DNA of 64,000 bases from Arcobacter caeni (GCF_003063245.1 NZ_MUXE01000003.1:62001-126000); one strand, 5' to 3'; shown: positions 16,065 to 26,453, counted from the stretch's first letter. Program-made: numbers and translations. The notes: generated by a model from the sequence alone, not told the origin.

Positions 16065-16325
16065 ATGTCAAAAGAAAGAATAAAAGATTTTATTGATAAA
16101 CAACTTGAAAATTTAGAGGATACTATTTATAAAATCGAAGAAGATAAGAACCATATTTATGCTATTTTTACTGAAATTTTAAGTGAAAATGCAAATATTG
16201 AGATTACTTTTAAATTATTAGATGAAGTTTTATATATGCACTCTATTACTTATGGTTGGAAACCAGTGGAAAAAGGTGTAGCGAATAAATATTTTTGGAT
16301 TGAATTATTAAAAACAGAAGCTTAA
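16065..16325 (+). CDS. 86-residue hypothetical protein
   Basis: A small soluble, acidic protein with a helical N-terminus (RIKDFIDKQLENLEDTIYKI) and no signal peptide or metal motif. I recognise no family. The start ATG has AAGAGGATT upstream. Its stop overlaps the stop of the convergent GltD-like gene by 4 bases. Confidence 0.65.
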   Translation: MSKERIKDFIDKQLENLEDTIYKIEEDKNHIYAIFTEILSENANIEITFKLLDEVLYMHSITYGWKPVEKGVANKYFWIELLKTEA

Positions 16326-17539
16326 ATAGCAACTGTTTTTGGAGGAAGATTTGAAATGAATTCTTCAATTGATATTGCAACTCTTTTTGAAAATGCCACA
16401 GCTTCAACAACTGTTCTAGCACCAGTTACAACATCACCAGAAGCAAAAACACCTTTTCTTGCAGTTATTCCATTTTCATCACTTTGAAGTAAACCATTTT
16501 CACCTAAAGATAATCCAGTATTATTTTTAACAATTAAATCTCGTGCCGTTTGACTAATTGCTACCAAGATTGAATCTGCTTCTTCAAAACATTCTTCGTT
16601 AACCTCTTGATTTGTTGTTATGTAACGAATACCTTTTTCTGTTAGTTCTAAAGGTAAGCTGTGAAGTTTGAATTTAACTCCATCTATTTTAGCATGGTCT
16701 TTTTCAATTTTTTCAGCAGGCATATCTTCTTCACCTTTTCTGTACATAATTGAAACATCATTAGCCCCATTTCTAATAACCGTTCTAGCAACATCCATGG
16801 CTACATTTCCAGCACCAATAACAACAACCTTTTTACCTAATTCATAAGCTTTTGGTGTTTTTAAATAATCAATAGCAAAATGTACATTTCCTAAACTCTC
16901 ACCTTTGATTCCAAGTTTCTTTGGAGCCCAAACACCTGTTCCTATAAAAATTGCATCAAAGCCATCTCTTTGCATATCATCAAGAGTGATATGTTTACCA
17001 ATCATGATATTTTTTCTAATTTTAACGCCCAATTTTTTTAGATTTACTTCAATTTTATCAAGTATTGTTTTATCAAGTCTAAAATCAGGAATACCATATC
17101 TTAGAACGCCACCTATTTGTTCATTTCCCTCGTATATTGTTACATGGTAACCTTTCATTGCCATCATCATTGCAAGACTAATTCCAGCTGGTCCCGAACC
17201 TATAATTGCTAAATTTCGTCCGTTTGGAGTTGGTTTTTCAAATTCTCTGTAATTCATATAATAAGTTGAAATATAGTTTTCAATTCCACCAACATTAACA
17301 GGGACAGATTTCTTATTTAAAATACAGTGTCCCTCACAATGTTTTTCGTGTGGACAAACGAGTGAACAAATAATTGATAAAGGGTTATTTTCAAAAACTT
17401 TTTCTCCAGCTTCTTTTATATCTCCACTTAAAAAAAGTCTAATCATTTCTGCTATTGGAGTACCAACAGGACAACCAGTTTGACATCTTGGTTTTTTACA
17501 ATCTAGGCAAGTTTGTGCTGAATTTATTATATGTTGCAT
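16322..17539 (-). CDS. GltD-like NAD(P)H/FAD/Fe-S oxidoreductase
   Basis: A 405-residue protein related to the glutamate synthase small subunit. The N-terminal Fe-S domain has CLDCKKPRCQTGCPVGTPI and a second cysteine group CSLVCPHEKHCEGHCI. Then come an FAD-binding motif (IIGSGPAGISLA, near residue 112), an NAD(P) motif (VVIGAGNVAMDVARTV) and the FAD C-terminal motif (GVFASGDVVTGARTVVEA). No large glutamate synthase subunit is nearby, so it is probably a stand-alone electron-transfer subunit. Confidence 0.85.
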   Translation of the reverse strand: MQHIINSAQTCLDCKKPRCQTGCPVGTPIAEMIRLFLSGDIKEAGEKVFENNPLSIICSLVCPHEKHCEGHCILNKKSVPVNVGGIENYISTYYMNYREFEKPTPNGRNLAIIGSGPAGISLAMMMAMKGYHVTIYEGNEQIGGVLRYGIPDFRLDKTILDKIEVNLKKLGVKIRKNIMIGKHITLDDMQRDGFDAIFIGTGVWAPKKLGIKGESLGNVHFAIDYLKTPKAYELGKKVVVIGAGNVAMDVARTVIRNGANDVSIMYRKGEEDMPAEKIEKDHAKIDGVKFKLHSLPLELTEKGIRYITTNQEVNEECFEEADSILVAISQTARDLIVKNNTGLSLGENGLLQSDENGITARKGVFASGDVVTGARTVVEAVAFSKRVAISIEEFISNLPPKTVAI

Positions 17540-17721
17540 TTTATTCTCTTTAGTAATTTCTTTCTAATTATAACAAATAAATTAAATTTTTAAATTAATT
17601 TTTTAAAATAAGCTAATATTCTAGTTATTTTCTTACTAATAATGTATAATGTCAAACTTAATTAAATTAGATTTAGCTATCAAAAGATATAATATCGATA
17701 ATTTCAAGGAAAAGGGTAACA

Positions 17722-18759
17722 ATGTCACTTGTTAAAAAAGTAGTATTTTTAATAATTTTATTTATTGGATTTATAATCTATTCTGTATATAGTTTTGATT
17801 TTGATTCTTCATCAAATACTCAAACTTTAGTTTATACACCAATTAAAACAGAAATTAGTTCTAATGATACAGGCTTGATTGACAAAATTATTAACTTTTT
17901 TGCTTCAGACGATGATAAAGAAAAAAAACCATTTAATTTGGTTCTAACAAAAAAAGATGGAATAGTTACAATGGATGGCATATTTGCAAATCAAGCAGAT
18001 GCAAAAAGAGTCTCAGATATTTTAAATATTAACAGAGATGGTGAATATACTTATGAAGATGATATAGCTATTGATGAAGTTTTATTGTCAAAAGTTGCTG
18101 TATTAATTACGCCTTTTAAAGATTTTTTTGCTGATGGTGCTAAAATACTTATTATTAATGATGAAGTATCATTATCAGGAGAATTAAAAGATCCTAATTA
18201 TTATGCTTTATTAGAATCAATTACTTCACGAATGGATATAAATTTAATAAAAGATATAAATATTGCTAATCCTACTCTTGTAACAACATCTGATGAAGAT
18301 AATATCAATAATGAAGAAACAGTTCCTGTAAATAACAATAGTGTTACTCCCGTTGTTCAAAAAGAAAATATTGTAAAAACTGCGTCATCATCAAAAGATA
18401 TACAACTTCTTATTAATCAAATAGTAGCAGAAAAAAAGATTCAATTTGAACGAAAAAGTTCAACTATTACAATTGAATCTAATACAACTTTGGCACGAAT
18501 TGCAAAAGTATTAGAAGATAATAAAAATATAAAAATTGAGATTGCTGGACATACGGACTCAAGAGGTGATAAAAACCTAAATAAAAAGATTTCTACAGAT
18601 AGAGCAACTAGTGTTAAAATTGCTTTAATTGATTTAGGTATTGATGAAAATAGATTAAAGGCTGTTGGTTATGGTGAAGATTTTCCAATAGCAAAAGATG
18701 ATGAAAATGGTTTATCTGAAATAAATAGAAGAGTTGATTTTAATATTATAGGAGAATAG
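17722..18759 (+). CDS. OmpA-family protein with N-terminal anchor
   Basis: A 345-residue protein with one N-terminal membrane segment (KKVVFLIILFIGFIIYSVYS) and a C-terminal OmpA peptidoglycan-binding domain (about 245-345: IEIAGHTDSRGDKNLN, RATSVKIALIDLGI, NRRVDFNI). The middle (about 65-190) contains two repeated segments (KKDGIVTMDGIF, NDEVSLSGELKD) that look like BON-type domains. It probably anchors an envelope structure to peptidoglycan. It is followed 4 bases later by an HhH protein that should be co-expressed. Confidence 0.8.
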   Translation: MSLVKKVVFLIILFIGFIIYSVYSFDFDSSSNTQTLVYTPIKTEISSNDTGLIDKIINFFASDDDKEKKPFNLVLTKKDGIVTMDGIFANQADAKRVSDILNINRDGEYTYEDDIAIDEVLLSKVAVLITPFKDFFADGAKILIINDEVSLSGELKDPNYYALLESITSRMDINLIKDINIANPTLVTTSDEDNINNEETVPVNNNSVTPVVQKENIVKTASSSKDIQLLINQIVAEKKIQFERKSSTITIESNTTLARIAKVLEDNKNIKIEIAGHTDSRGDKNLNKKISTDRATSVKIALIDLGIDENRLKAVGYGEDFPIAKDDENGLSEINRRVDFNIIGE

Positions 18760-18763
18760 ATTT

Positions 18764-19246
18764 ATGCTTGAAACTGCTTCACTAATTGTAATAAATTTGG
18801 TTATTGCTGGAATTATAGGATTTATTTTAGGTTATCTTGTCGGGAAAAATAATTTTCCTAAAATTCAATCAATACATAATGATCGAGTTGATGATTCAAG
18901 AGATGATAGAATTAAAAGTACACTAAACCCTATCTTTAGAAAGAATTCAAATTTAGATTATAAACCTTTGATTCTAACTACACCTAAACCAACAGGGAAA
19001 GATCCTTTGACAAAAATAAAAGGAATAAATTCTAAAATAGAAATAGATTTGAATAATTTGGGAATTTATCATTTTGAGCAAATCTCAAGATGGTCAAATA
19101 AAAACTCAGAATGGATAGAAGAATTTTTATTACTTCCAGGAATTGCAAGAAACAATCAATGGGCTGAACAAGCAAAAATCCTTACTTTAGGTAAAGATAC
19201 ACCTTATAGTTTACAAGTTGAAAACGGTGAGGTTGAAGTAGATTAA
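18764..19246 (+). CDS. membrane-anchored HhH-domain protein
   Basis: A 160-residue protein with one N-terminal transmembrane helix (ASLIVINLVIAGIIGFILGY) and a C-terminal helix-hairpin-helix region (PLTKIKGINSKIEIDLNNLG, then HFEQISRWS). This matches the Fen1-like HhH domain often found fused to membrane or ribosomal proteins. DNA binding is suggested by family but unproven. The stop codon lies in a terminator hairpin. Confidence 0.7.
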   Translation: MLETASLIVINLVIAGIIGFILGYLVGKNNFPKIQSIHNDRVDDSRDDRIKSTLNPIFRKNSNLDYKPLILTTPKPTGKDPLTKIKGINSKIEIDLNNLGIYHFEQISRWSNKNSEWIEEFLLLPGIARNNQWAEQAKILTLGKDTPYSLQVENGEVEVD

Positions 19247-19258
19247 ATTTTAATCTAC
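19238..19258. terminator. bidirectional terminator overlapping two stop regions
   Basis: GTAGATTA (19238-19245) pairs with TAATCTAC (19251-19258) around a 5-base loop, and TCTTTTATTTTT follows on the plus strand. It includes the TAA of the HhH gene and the end of the convergent oxidoreductase. Confidence 0.75.
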
Positions 19259-20241
19259 TCTTTTATTTTTACGACATATCTTCCAACTGCTTTACCTGAA
19301 AGAAGATGCTCGTAAGCTACTTTTATACCATCTAATGGAATTTCATTTATAATTGAGTTTAAACTATTTATTTTCCATCTACTTGCTAATTTTTCCCAAG
19401 CAGCTTGTTTTTTCTCTAATTTACACTCAACAGAATCAATTCCTATCAATCTTACACCTCTTAATATAAAAGGAAATACATTTGTATTTAACTCATGAGA
19501 AGAAGTAAGACCACAGCAAGTGGCAACTCCATCATATTTAATTTGTTTAAGTGCATTTGCTAACATTTTTCCACCAACAGTATCGATAACACCTGCATAC
19601 TTTTCACTTAATAATGGTTTTCTTGATTCTTCTTCAAAATTTTCTCTTAAAATTATTTCATTTGCACCAATTTTTTTTAAAAAATCAATTCTTTCTTTTT
19701 TACCAGAAATTGCTGTTATGTTGTACCCTAATTTACTTAGTATTGCAATTGCGATTGAACCAACACCACCTGTTGCACCTGTTACTAAAATATCGCCGCT
19801 TTCTGGCTTTATTCCATTTTCAATTAACTCATTTACACTTAGTGCTGCTGTAAGACCTGCTGTTCCAAAAGTCATGATTTCTCTATCTGAAATAGCATCA
19901 GGAATTCTAGCAACCCAAGAAGCTGGAATTTTTACAAATTGTGCATGTCCACCATTTGAATTCATTCCCATATCATAACCAGTTACTAAAACTCTTTCTC
20001 CAACTTTAAAAATAGGCGAAGTTGATTCAAAAACAGTTCCTGCCACATCAATTCCTGTAATGTGGGGGAAATGTTTACTAACCCCTGGATTTCCAATAGA
20101 ACTTAAAGCATCTTTATAATTTAATGAAGAATAAGTTACTTTTATAACAACTTCATTTTTTTCACATTTTGGAGTTTCTATATCTTGAATACTTGATTTA
20201 AATTCATTATCTCCAACTTTTTCAACTACAAAAGCTTTCAT
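19255..20241 (-). CDS. YhdH/AcuI-type zinc-independent quinone oxidoreductase
   Basis: A 328-residue MDR-superfamily protein. The N-terminus has SLNYKDALSSIGNPGV and GIDVAGTV, and the NAD(P)-binding motif GATGGVGSIA is near residue 155. The SGK..R stretch after it favours NADPH. The family includes acryloyl-CoA reductase AcuI and YhdH; which reaction is run here cannot be told. No catalytic zinc cysteine cluster is visible. Confidence 0.85.
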   Translation of the reverse strand: MKAFVVEKVGDNEFKSSIQDIETPKCEKNEVVIKVTYSSLNYKDALSSIGNPGVSKHFPHITGIDVAGTVFESTSPIFKVGERVLVTGYDMGMNSNGGHAQFVKIPASWVARIPDAISDREIMTFGTAGLTAALSVNELIENGIKPESGDILVTGATGGVGSIAIAILSKLGYNITAISGKKERIDFLKKIGANEIILRENFEEESRKPLLSEKYAGVIDTVGGKMLANALKQIKYDGVATCCGLTSSHELNTNVFPFILRGVRLIGIDSVECKLEKKQAAWEKLASRWKINSLNSIINEIPLDGIKVAYEHLLSGKAVGRYVVKIKE

Positions 20242-20266
20242 TCTCTTTTCCTTTTCTCATTATTGT

Positions 20267-21163
20267 TTAATGTTTTAATAAATCTTTTAAACTATCTTTT
20301 GGACTTTTACCATCTAGTATAAGATTTACTTCATTTGCAATAGGTGTATAAATATTGTATTTAATAGAAAGATTATGTATTGCTTCAGCTGTTTTAATTC
20401 CCTCTGCAACCTCACCTAATTCTATTAATATATCTTCTAAATTTTTATTTAAAGCAAGACCTAATCCAACTCTATAATTTCTACTCATTGTAGAATTTGC
20501 AGTTAAAAAAAGGTCACCAGCACCACTTAAACCCAAAAAAGTTGATTTTTTTGAACCAAAGAATTTTCCAAATCTTTCCATCTCAACTAAACCTCTAGCT
20601 ATTAGTGAAGCTTGTGCATTTTTACCTAAGTTTAATCCCTCACAAATACCACTTGCAATTGCCAGTACATTTTTATATGCACCTGCAACTTCAGCTCCTA
20701 TTACATCAGAACTATAATAAGTTTTAATAAAATTTGGGAAAAAAGGAGAAAATTGCTTAAAAAGTTTTTTTGAATTTGAATTTATAACTAAAGCACATGG
20801 TAACCCTTGCTTAACTTCTGTTGCAAATGAAGGACCTGAAATAAATCCTATATTTTTTTTAGGAACAAAACTTGAGTAAATTTCATTTAAAAATTCACCG
20901 CTTGAAGCTTCTATTCCCTTTGAGGCAACAAGTACTTTTTGTCCATTAAAAACAAAATTATCTTTTAACCAAGATCTAATTTCTTGAGCTGGAATAGCTA
21001 TTATCAAATATTTACACTCTAATGCAGTTTTTAAATCAACAAAGTTTTCAATATCTTTTTTTGTTCTTGAAGTTATTAAAACTTTTTGTTTTTGACTTAG
21101 TGCAAAATGAAGAGCTTGTCCCCATTTCCCAGCACCAATTACAGCAATAGAGTTATTTATCAT
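20267..21163 (-). CDS. gpsA: glycerol-3-phosphate dehydrogenase [NAD(P)+]
   Basis: A 298-residue enzyme that makes sn-glycerol 3-phosphate for phospholipids. The NAD(P) motif is IAVIGAGKWGQAL at residue 5 on, SGPSFATEV is the substrate-region motif, and the catalytic lysine is in GAYKNVLAIASGI. FLGLSGAGDLFLT and RNYRVG complete the family pattern. It is slightly shorter than usual. The start overlaps the gatB stop by one base. Confidence 0.94.
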   Translation of the reverse strand: MINNSIAVIGAGKWGQALHFALSQKQKVLITSRTKKDIENFVDLKTALECKYLIIAIPAQEIRSWLKDNFVFNGQKVLVASKGIEASSGEFLNEIYSSFVPKKNIGFISGPSFATEVKQGLPCALVINSNSKKLFKQFSPFFPNFIKTYYSSDVIGAEVAGAYKNVLAIASGICEGLNLGKNAQASLIARGLVEMERFGKFFGSKKSTFLGLSGAGDLFLTANSTMSRNYRVGLGLALNKNLEDILIELGEVAEGIKTAEAIHNLSIKYNIYTPIANEVNLILDGKSPKDSLKDLLKH

Positions 21164-22590
21164 TAAGATAATCTTTGTTTTAATAAATCATTAACTTTAT
21201 TTGGGTTTGCACTACCTTTTGATTCTTTCATAGTTTGCCCTACAAAGAAACCAAATAGTTTATCTTTACCTGATTTATATTCTGCAACTTTATCAGTATT
21301 TGCAGCTAATATAGCATCAATAATAGCTAATAATGCTCCATCATCAGAAACTTGTTTAAGTCCTAGCTTTTCAATAGCAATATCAACTTGTGTTGATTCA
21401 TTTTCCATTAAATAATCAAGAACTTCTTTTGCTGCTTTTCCAGAAATTGTATTATCTTCAATTCTTTTTACAATAGTAGCTAGTGTAATTGCATCTATAA
21501 TTGAGTCTTCGATTAAAGCACCCTCTTTTAATCTTCCTTGTAATTCAACAGTTAACCATGAAACTGCATTTTTAGCACTGATTCCTTCTGTCATCATTTC
21601 ATCAAAGAATTTGGCCATTTCTAAACTTGAAGTAATAACAGAAGCGTCATACTCTTTTAGCCCAAACTCTTTTACGAATCTTGCTTTTTTTTCATCTGGA
21701 AGTTCAGGAATTTTTGAATACTCAGCAATCATTTCATCTGTAATAATCAAAGGTAAAAGATCTGGATCTGGGAAATATCTATAATCAGCAGCATCTTCTT
21801 TTCCTCTCATAGATCTTGTTTCTCCAGTATTTACATCAAATAATCTTGTTTCTTGAACGATTACTTTATCGTGAACACCATCTTCCCAAGCTTCAATATG
21901 TCTATTTACTTCATAAGCAATTGCTTTTTCAATAAATCTAAATGAGTTCATATTTTTGATTTCACATCTAGTATATAGTTTAGTGTCACCTTTTGGTCGA
22001 ATAGAAACATTAACATCACATCTAAAACTTCCTTCTTGCATATTAGCATCAGAAATTCCTAAATATCTCACAATTGAATGAAGTTTTTTAAGATATAAAA
22101 TAGCTTCTTCAGCACTTCTCATATCAGGCTCTGAAACTATTTCAAGAAGAGGAGTTCCTGCTCTATTTAAATCAACTTGTGAAGCATTTCCTGCGTGGAT
22201 ATTTTTACCAGCATCATTTTCTAAGTGAGCTCTTGTAACTCCAATAGTTTTTTGTCTTCCATCTGGAAAATCAATAACTAACTCACCTAGTCCAACAACA
22301 GGAACTTCAAATTGAGAAATTTGGTATCCACTTGGTAAATCCGGATAAAAATAGTTTTTTCTATTAAATACTGATTTTTGATTTATTTTTGATTTTATTG
22401 CAGTTCCTAGCATAATTGCTTTATGAACAGCTTCTTTATTTAAAACAGGTAAAGCTCCTGGTAATCCTAAACAAGTTGGGCATACATTTGTATTTGGTTC
22501 TTCTCCAAAACTTGTAGCACAAGAGCAAAAAAGTTTACTATTTGTATTTAATTGGGCATGCACCTCTAATCCTATAATAACTTCAAACAT
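21163..22590 (-). CDS. gatB: Asp-tRNA(Asn)/Glu-tRNA(Gln) amidotransferase subunit B
   Basis: A 475-residue kinase/transamidase subunit. It has the family start [15 protein letters not shown], the zinc-type cysteines C21, C23 and CPTC, the stretch [12 protein letters not shown], and [10 protein letters not shown]. The C-terminal YqeY-like tail is present. It forms the GatCAB complex that makes Gln-tRNA(Gln), which fits a lineage whose GltX charges non-cognate tRNA; gatA and gatC are not in the window. It follows the SurA-like gene by 9 bases. Confidence 0.95.
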   Translation of the reverse strand: MFEVIIGLEVHAQLNTNSKLFCSCATSFGEEPNTNVCPTCLGLPGALPVLNKEAVHKAIMLGTAIKSKINQKSVFNRKNYFYPDLPSGYQISQFEVPVVGLGELVIDFPDGRQKTIGVTRAHLENDAGKNIHAGNASQVDLNRAGTPLLEIVSEPDMRSAEEAILYLKKLHSIVRYLGISDANMQEGSFRCDVNVSIRPKGDTKLYTRCEIKNMNSFRFIEKAIAYEVNRHIEAWEDGVHDKVIVQETRLFDVNTGETRSMRGKEDAADYRYFPDPDLLPLIITDEMIAEYSKIPELPDEKKARFVKEFGLKEYDASVITSSLEMAKFFDEMMTEGISAKNAVSWLTVELQGRLKEGALIEDSIIDAITLATIVKRIEDNTISGKAAKEVLDYLMENESTQVDIAIEKLGLKQVSDDGALLAIIDAILAANTDKVAEYKSGKDKLFGFFVGQTMKESKGSANPNKVNDLLKQRLS

Positions 22591-22599
22591 CTATTTCCT

Positions 22600-23424
22600 T
22601 TATCTAACTATTTTTATATCAGCTGTTAATTTTTGTTTTTCAAAATAATCTTTTAGATATTTTTTTTCTCTTAAACTCATCATATCATTAAATATTTTTG
22701 CTTTTACAGTTTCAAAATCAAGTGAAGTAGTTCCTTCTTTTCTTATAACAAATAAAGAAACATATTGTTTATTTGCTGTAAAAATAGGAGTAAAAGTATT
22801 TAATTTTGTATCATTTAATAAAAATTGCATTTGTGGTTGTAAACTTTGAACACCAAGTTTTAATGGAGTTTTTTCAACATCAGCTGCAATTACCATTGGA
22901 TTATTTATTGCATTAGTTAAAGAGGCTTTGTTTTTTGAAGCATATTGTGTTACTTCATAAACTTTTGAAGTTGAAAATTGATTTTTATTTTTTTCATAAT
23001 ACAATTCCATGTCTTCTTGCGTTGCAACTGCTAATTGACCTTTTACTATTTTTTGAATTAGTTTTTGTCTAATAACAGCATCTTTTGCTTCTTCTTCAAA
23101 ATCAGCATAATTTGGATATCTTTGTTTTACCATGGCTTTAAAAGAGTATAAATCCATTCCATTTGCTTTTGCTAATCTTTCAATATATTCATTTATATCA
23201 AAAATATCAGCACTTATATTATTTTGGGTTACAGCTTGTTCATATAAAGCTTTGTCTATTAATAATCCAACAGCTTCATTTTTGCTAATTTTGTTTATTG
23301 ATACGGTTTTATCAATATCATAAGTTGTGATTGGTTCATCATTAACAGTTAAAGCAACACCATTAACTATACCAGCAAATGATATTCCAGAACTTACAAG
23401 TAGTGTTAAAAAAAGTTTGTACAT
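22600..23424 (-). CDS. SurA-like periplasmic chaperone
   Basis: A 274-residue secreted protein with a signal peptide (MYKLFLTLLVSSGISFAG). The start VNGVALTVNDEPITTYDI is the SurA N-terminal pattern, and a helical domain follows to about residue 130. The segment 140-240 is where a parvulin domain would be, but it is divergent and peptidyl-prolyl isomerase activity is uncertain. A similar protein is encoded by Cj1289 in Campylobacter jejuni (from memory). It probably helps outer-membrane protein folding. Confidence 0.78.
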   Translation of the reverse strand: MYKLFLTLLVSSGISFAGIVNGVALTVNDEPITTYDIDKTVSINKISKNEAVGLLIDKALYEQAVTQNNISADIFDINEYIERLAKANGMDLYSFKAMVKQRYPNYADFEEEAKDAVIRQKLIQKIVKGQLAVATQEDMELYYEKNKNQFSTSKVYEVTQYASKNKASLTNAINNPMVIAADVEKTPLKLGVQSLQPQMQFLLNDTKLNTFTPIFTANKQYVSLFVIRKEGTTSLDFETVKAKIFNDMMSLREKKYLKDYFEKQKLTADIKIVR

Positions 23425-23442
23425 TTATTTTCCTTCTTTCAT

Positions 23443-23483
23443 AAAACAGACATTTTACCAAAAAAATAGTAAATATCTGTTTT
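23443..23483. terminator. hairpin between the lactate dehydrogenase and surA-like genes
   Basis: AAAACAGA (23443-23450) pairs with TCTGTTTT (23476-23483); the inner bases extend the stem with one wobble and one bulge. It lies 14 bases after the dehydrogenase stop. The minus strand has only a short T tail, so it may act as a weak terminator or protect the 3' end. Confidence 0.5.
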
Positions 23484-23496
23484 TGTTGAGAGAAGA

Positions 23497-26334
23497 TTAT
23501 AAAGTTTTAGCCTTAGTCACTTTATTAATCAAATAAAAGATTGAGTTATAATCAAGCCCCGATTCTTCACTTAATCCAATTTCACAAGTTTTTGAAGTTG
23601 AAAATGCCATTTTAGCACCAACAGTTTGTTCTTTTAGGTGTCTTAATGCTGATTTATTTAATTCAGGGAAATTAAATCCTCTATCTCCTGCAAACCCACA
23701 GCATTTTACATCTGCTGGAACTATTACATTTGTTGAACAAAGTTGCGCTAGAGATCTGAATTTATCTTCCAATCCCATTTTTCTTGAACTACAAGTTGTA
23801 TGAATTGTAATAGGTTCATCAATAGCTGTAAATTCTAAATCTTCTGTTAGAAATTTTAAAGCAAATTCTATTGGTTCATAAACATCTAATTTATGAGAAA
23901 AACTCTCCATCATTTTTTTAGTACAAGGACTTGTATCACATAAAATTGGGTATTCTCCAAATTCACTCACATTTAAAAGAGCAAGTTCTAATTGTGAAGA
24001 TTTAGTATTTGAAGCTTCATTGAATCCTTTTGATGAAAATGGCATACCACAACATAAGTTTGGTAAATCTTCAGGGAATAAAATTTGGTAACCAGCTTTT
24101 AGTAATACTTCAACAGTTGTATCAAATAGTTCTTTTTCTTCTTTTGAAATAGCATTTAATCCCATACTTCTATTTATACATGAAGGAAAATATACCACTT
24201 TTTTATCACTTACTTTTTGTTCAAAGTTTAAGTTTATATTTGTAGCTTTTGGCATTACTGAGCTCCATTTAGGAATAGAACTACTTAAATCTCTAAATGT
24301 TTTAGTTACAGTTTCCATACTTGGTGTTCCTAAAACTTTATGAATAAAGTTTGCACTATGAAGACCAAATCGTACACCTTTTAAAGTTGTTGAGAAATTA
24401 TTTGCTACAAAATTTGCAATAGATTTTGAACTATTTGAAGCTTGTTCTGCTCGTAAGTGTTTTGTTAAACTTCCAGTATCAATTTTAACTGGACAAGCAC
24501 TTGAACATAAGCTACATGTTGCACAGGTTTCTATTCCATCGTATTGGTATAAATCTTTGTACTCTTTTGCCTCTTTATGCTCTCCAATACTTTCAAGTCT
24601 TGAAATCTCTCTATTTATTACGATTCTTTGTCGTGGAGTAAGAGTTAATTCATTTGATGGACAGGTTGGTTCACAAAATCCACATTCAATACATTTATCA
24701 ACTATTTCATTTGTAGCTGGAAGTGTTTTTAGGTTTTTTAAGTGAGCTTCTTTATCATCATTTATTATTACACCTGGATTTAATAATCCTTTTGGATCAA
24801 ACAATGATTTTATTTTTTTCATCATAATATAAGCATCATGTCCCCATTCTACTTCTATGAATGCAGCCATATTTCGACCCGTTCCATGTTCTGCTTTTAA
24901 ACTTCCCTCATATTTAACAGCAACTGAATGTACAACTTCATTCATAAGTTGGTCATATCTTTTAATCTCTTTTAAATCAGAAAAATCTTGAGTAAATACA
25001 AAGTGAAAATTCCCCTCAAGGGCATGACCAAAAATAAGTGCTTCTGTGTAGCCATATTTTTTAAATAGTTCTTGAAGTTCAAGTGTCGCTTGGGCTAAAC
25101 ATTCAATTGGATAAGCAACATCTTCAATAATTACAGTTGTTCCTGTAACTCTTACAGCTCCTACAGCTGGAAATAATCCTTTTCTTATTTTCCAATAAAG
25201 ATTATATTCATGTTCATCTTTTGTAAAATAGATTTCTCTAACAACATCAAATTCTTTTAATAGCTCTTCTATTTGATTTATTTGAATATCTAATTGTTTG
25301 TCATTTATAGCTCTTGTTTCTATTAAAAGTGCAGTTATTTCTGAATCTAAATCTTTTATATATTCAGGCATTGCAGAATCATTTTCAATACTTTTTAAAG
25401 CAGCTCTATCCATTAATTCAACTGCATCTACGATTATTTGATTTGAATCTCGTGCTAGTTTTAATTTTGTCACAGCGCTACAGGCTTCATTCATATCTTT
25501 AAAGTAAATTAAAGCACTTGCTTTGTCTTTTAAATCTTCAACAGTGTAATAAGTAACTTCTTCAATAAAAGCTAAAGTTCCCTCACTTCCAATTATTAAA
25601 TGTTCAAGTATTTCAAACTCATCTTCAAAATCAATTAAAGCATTAATTGAGTAACCACATGTATTTTTTATTTTAAATTTTCGCTCAATTCTTGCTCTTA
25701 ATTCTTCATTGTTTTTTGTATCATCTGAAAAACTTTTTAAATCTCTTAGAAAATCTGCATGAGTTTTTCTAAAAGCATCTTTACTTTCTTTGCATCCTGT
25801 ATCTAATTTTGTTCCATCAGAAAAAATTAGTTTAATTGATTTTAGAGTTTTGTATGAGTTTTGTGAGATTCCACAGCACATACCAGAAGCATTATTTGCA
25901 GCAATTCCACCAATCATAGCCGCATTTATGCTAGCTGGATCAGGACCTATTTTTTTTGAATATCTAGCTAATAATCCATTAGCTTGTGCCCCTGTAAGTG
26001 CTGGTTGAAGTGATATAAAACTTGCATCTGGTGAGATTTTAAAATTTGAAAAATTTCTTGATGTAACAATTAGAATTGAATCACTAATTGCTTGACCTGA
26101 TAATGAAGTTCCACCTGCTCTAAAAGTTATGCTTAAATTCATTGAATTTGATAATTCAATAATATCTTGAACCTCTTTTGCATTGTCTGTTTTGATTACT
26201 ATTTTTGGAATTAATCTATAAAATGAAGCATCTGTTCCATAAGCCAGTGTGTGAAGTTTATCTGTAAAGATTTTTTCTTTTTTAATCTTTTTTATTATTT
26301 CATCATAAAATTTCTGATATTTACTATCTAACAT
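23497..26334 (-). CDS. FAD/Fe-S D-lactate dehydrogenase-like oxidoreductase
   Basis: A large (945-residue) protein joining three units: an FAD-binding type 4 domain (about 35-240, TFRAGGTSLSGQAISD), an FAD-oxidase C-terminal domain (about 255-520), and a ferredoxin plus CCG region (CIECGFCEPTCP, CATCSLCSSACPV, then NLCCGMPF and KCCGFAGDRGF). This layout matches quinone-linked D-lactate dehydrogenases of Campylobacterota. I chose ATG 26334 with GGGAGAA upstream; a TTG at 26349 would add five residues and removes the site. Next to the permease and lut genes, lactate is the likely substrate. Confidence 0.85.
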   Translation of the reverse strand: MLDSKYQKFYDEIIKKIKKEKIFTDKLHTLAYGTDASFYRLIPKIVIKTDNAKEVQDIIELSNSMNLSITFRAGGTSLSGQAISDSILIVTSRNFSNFKISPDASFISLQPALTGAQANGLLARYSKKIGPDPASINAAMIGGIAANNASGMCCGISQNSYKTLKSIKLIFSDGTKLDTGCKESKDAFRKTHADFLRDLKSFSDDTKNNEELRARIERKFKIKNTCGYSINALIDFEDEFEILEHLIIGSEGTLAFIEEVTYYTVEDLKDKASALIYFKDMNEACSAVTKLKLARDSNQIIVDAVELMDRAALKSIENDSAMPEYIKDLDSEITALLIETRAINDKQLDIQINQIEELLKEFDVVREIYFTKDEHEYNLYWKIRKGLFPAVGAVRVTGTTVIIEDVAYPIECLAQATLELQELFKKYGYTEALIFGHALEGNFHFVFTQDFSDLKEIKRYDQLMNEVVHSVAVKYEGSLKAEHGTGRNMAAFIEVEWGHDAYIMMKKIKSLFDPKGLLNPGVIINDDKEAHLKNLKTLPATNEIVDKCIECGFCEPTCPSNELTLTPRQRIVINREISRLESIGEHKEAKEYKDLYQYDGIETCATCSLCSSACPVKIDTGSLTKHLRAEQASNSSKSIANFVANNFSTTLKGVRFGLHSANFIHKVLGTPSMETVTKTFRDLSSSIPKWSSVMPKATNINLNFEQKVSDKKVVYFPSCINRSMGLNAISKEEKELFDTTVEVLLKAGYQILFPEDLPNLCCGMPFSSKGFNEASNTKSSQLELALLNVSEFGEYPILCDTSPCTKKMMESFSHKLDVYEPIEFALKFLTEDLEFTAIDEPITIHTTCSSRKMGLEDKFRSLAQLCSTNVIVPADVKCCGFAGDRGFNFPELNKSALRHLKEQTVGAKMAFSTSKTCEIGLSEESGLDYNSIFYLINKVTKAKTL

Positions 26335-26453
26335 ATTTAGTTCTCCCAAGATTAATTAATGCTAAATTTTAACTTCACTAAATGATAATAATATGATATT
26401 TTAATAAATCTTAAGAATATATTTTTGTAAATAGTAGTTGAGAGAAATATCTG

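Noticed and set aside
23327-23536. 69-residue plus-strand ORF
   Set aside because: It spans the intergenic hairpin and the ends of two minus-strand genes, with no ribosome-binding site or family.
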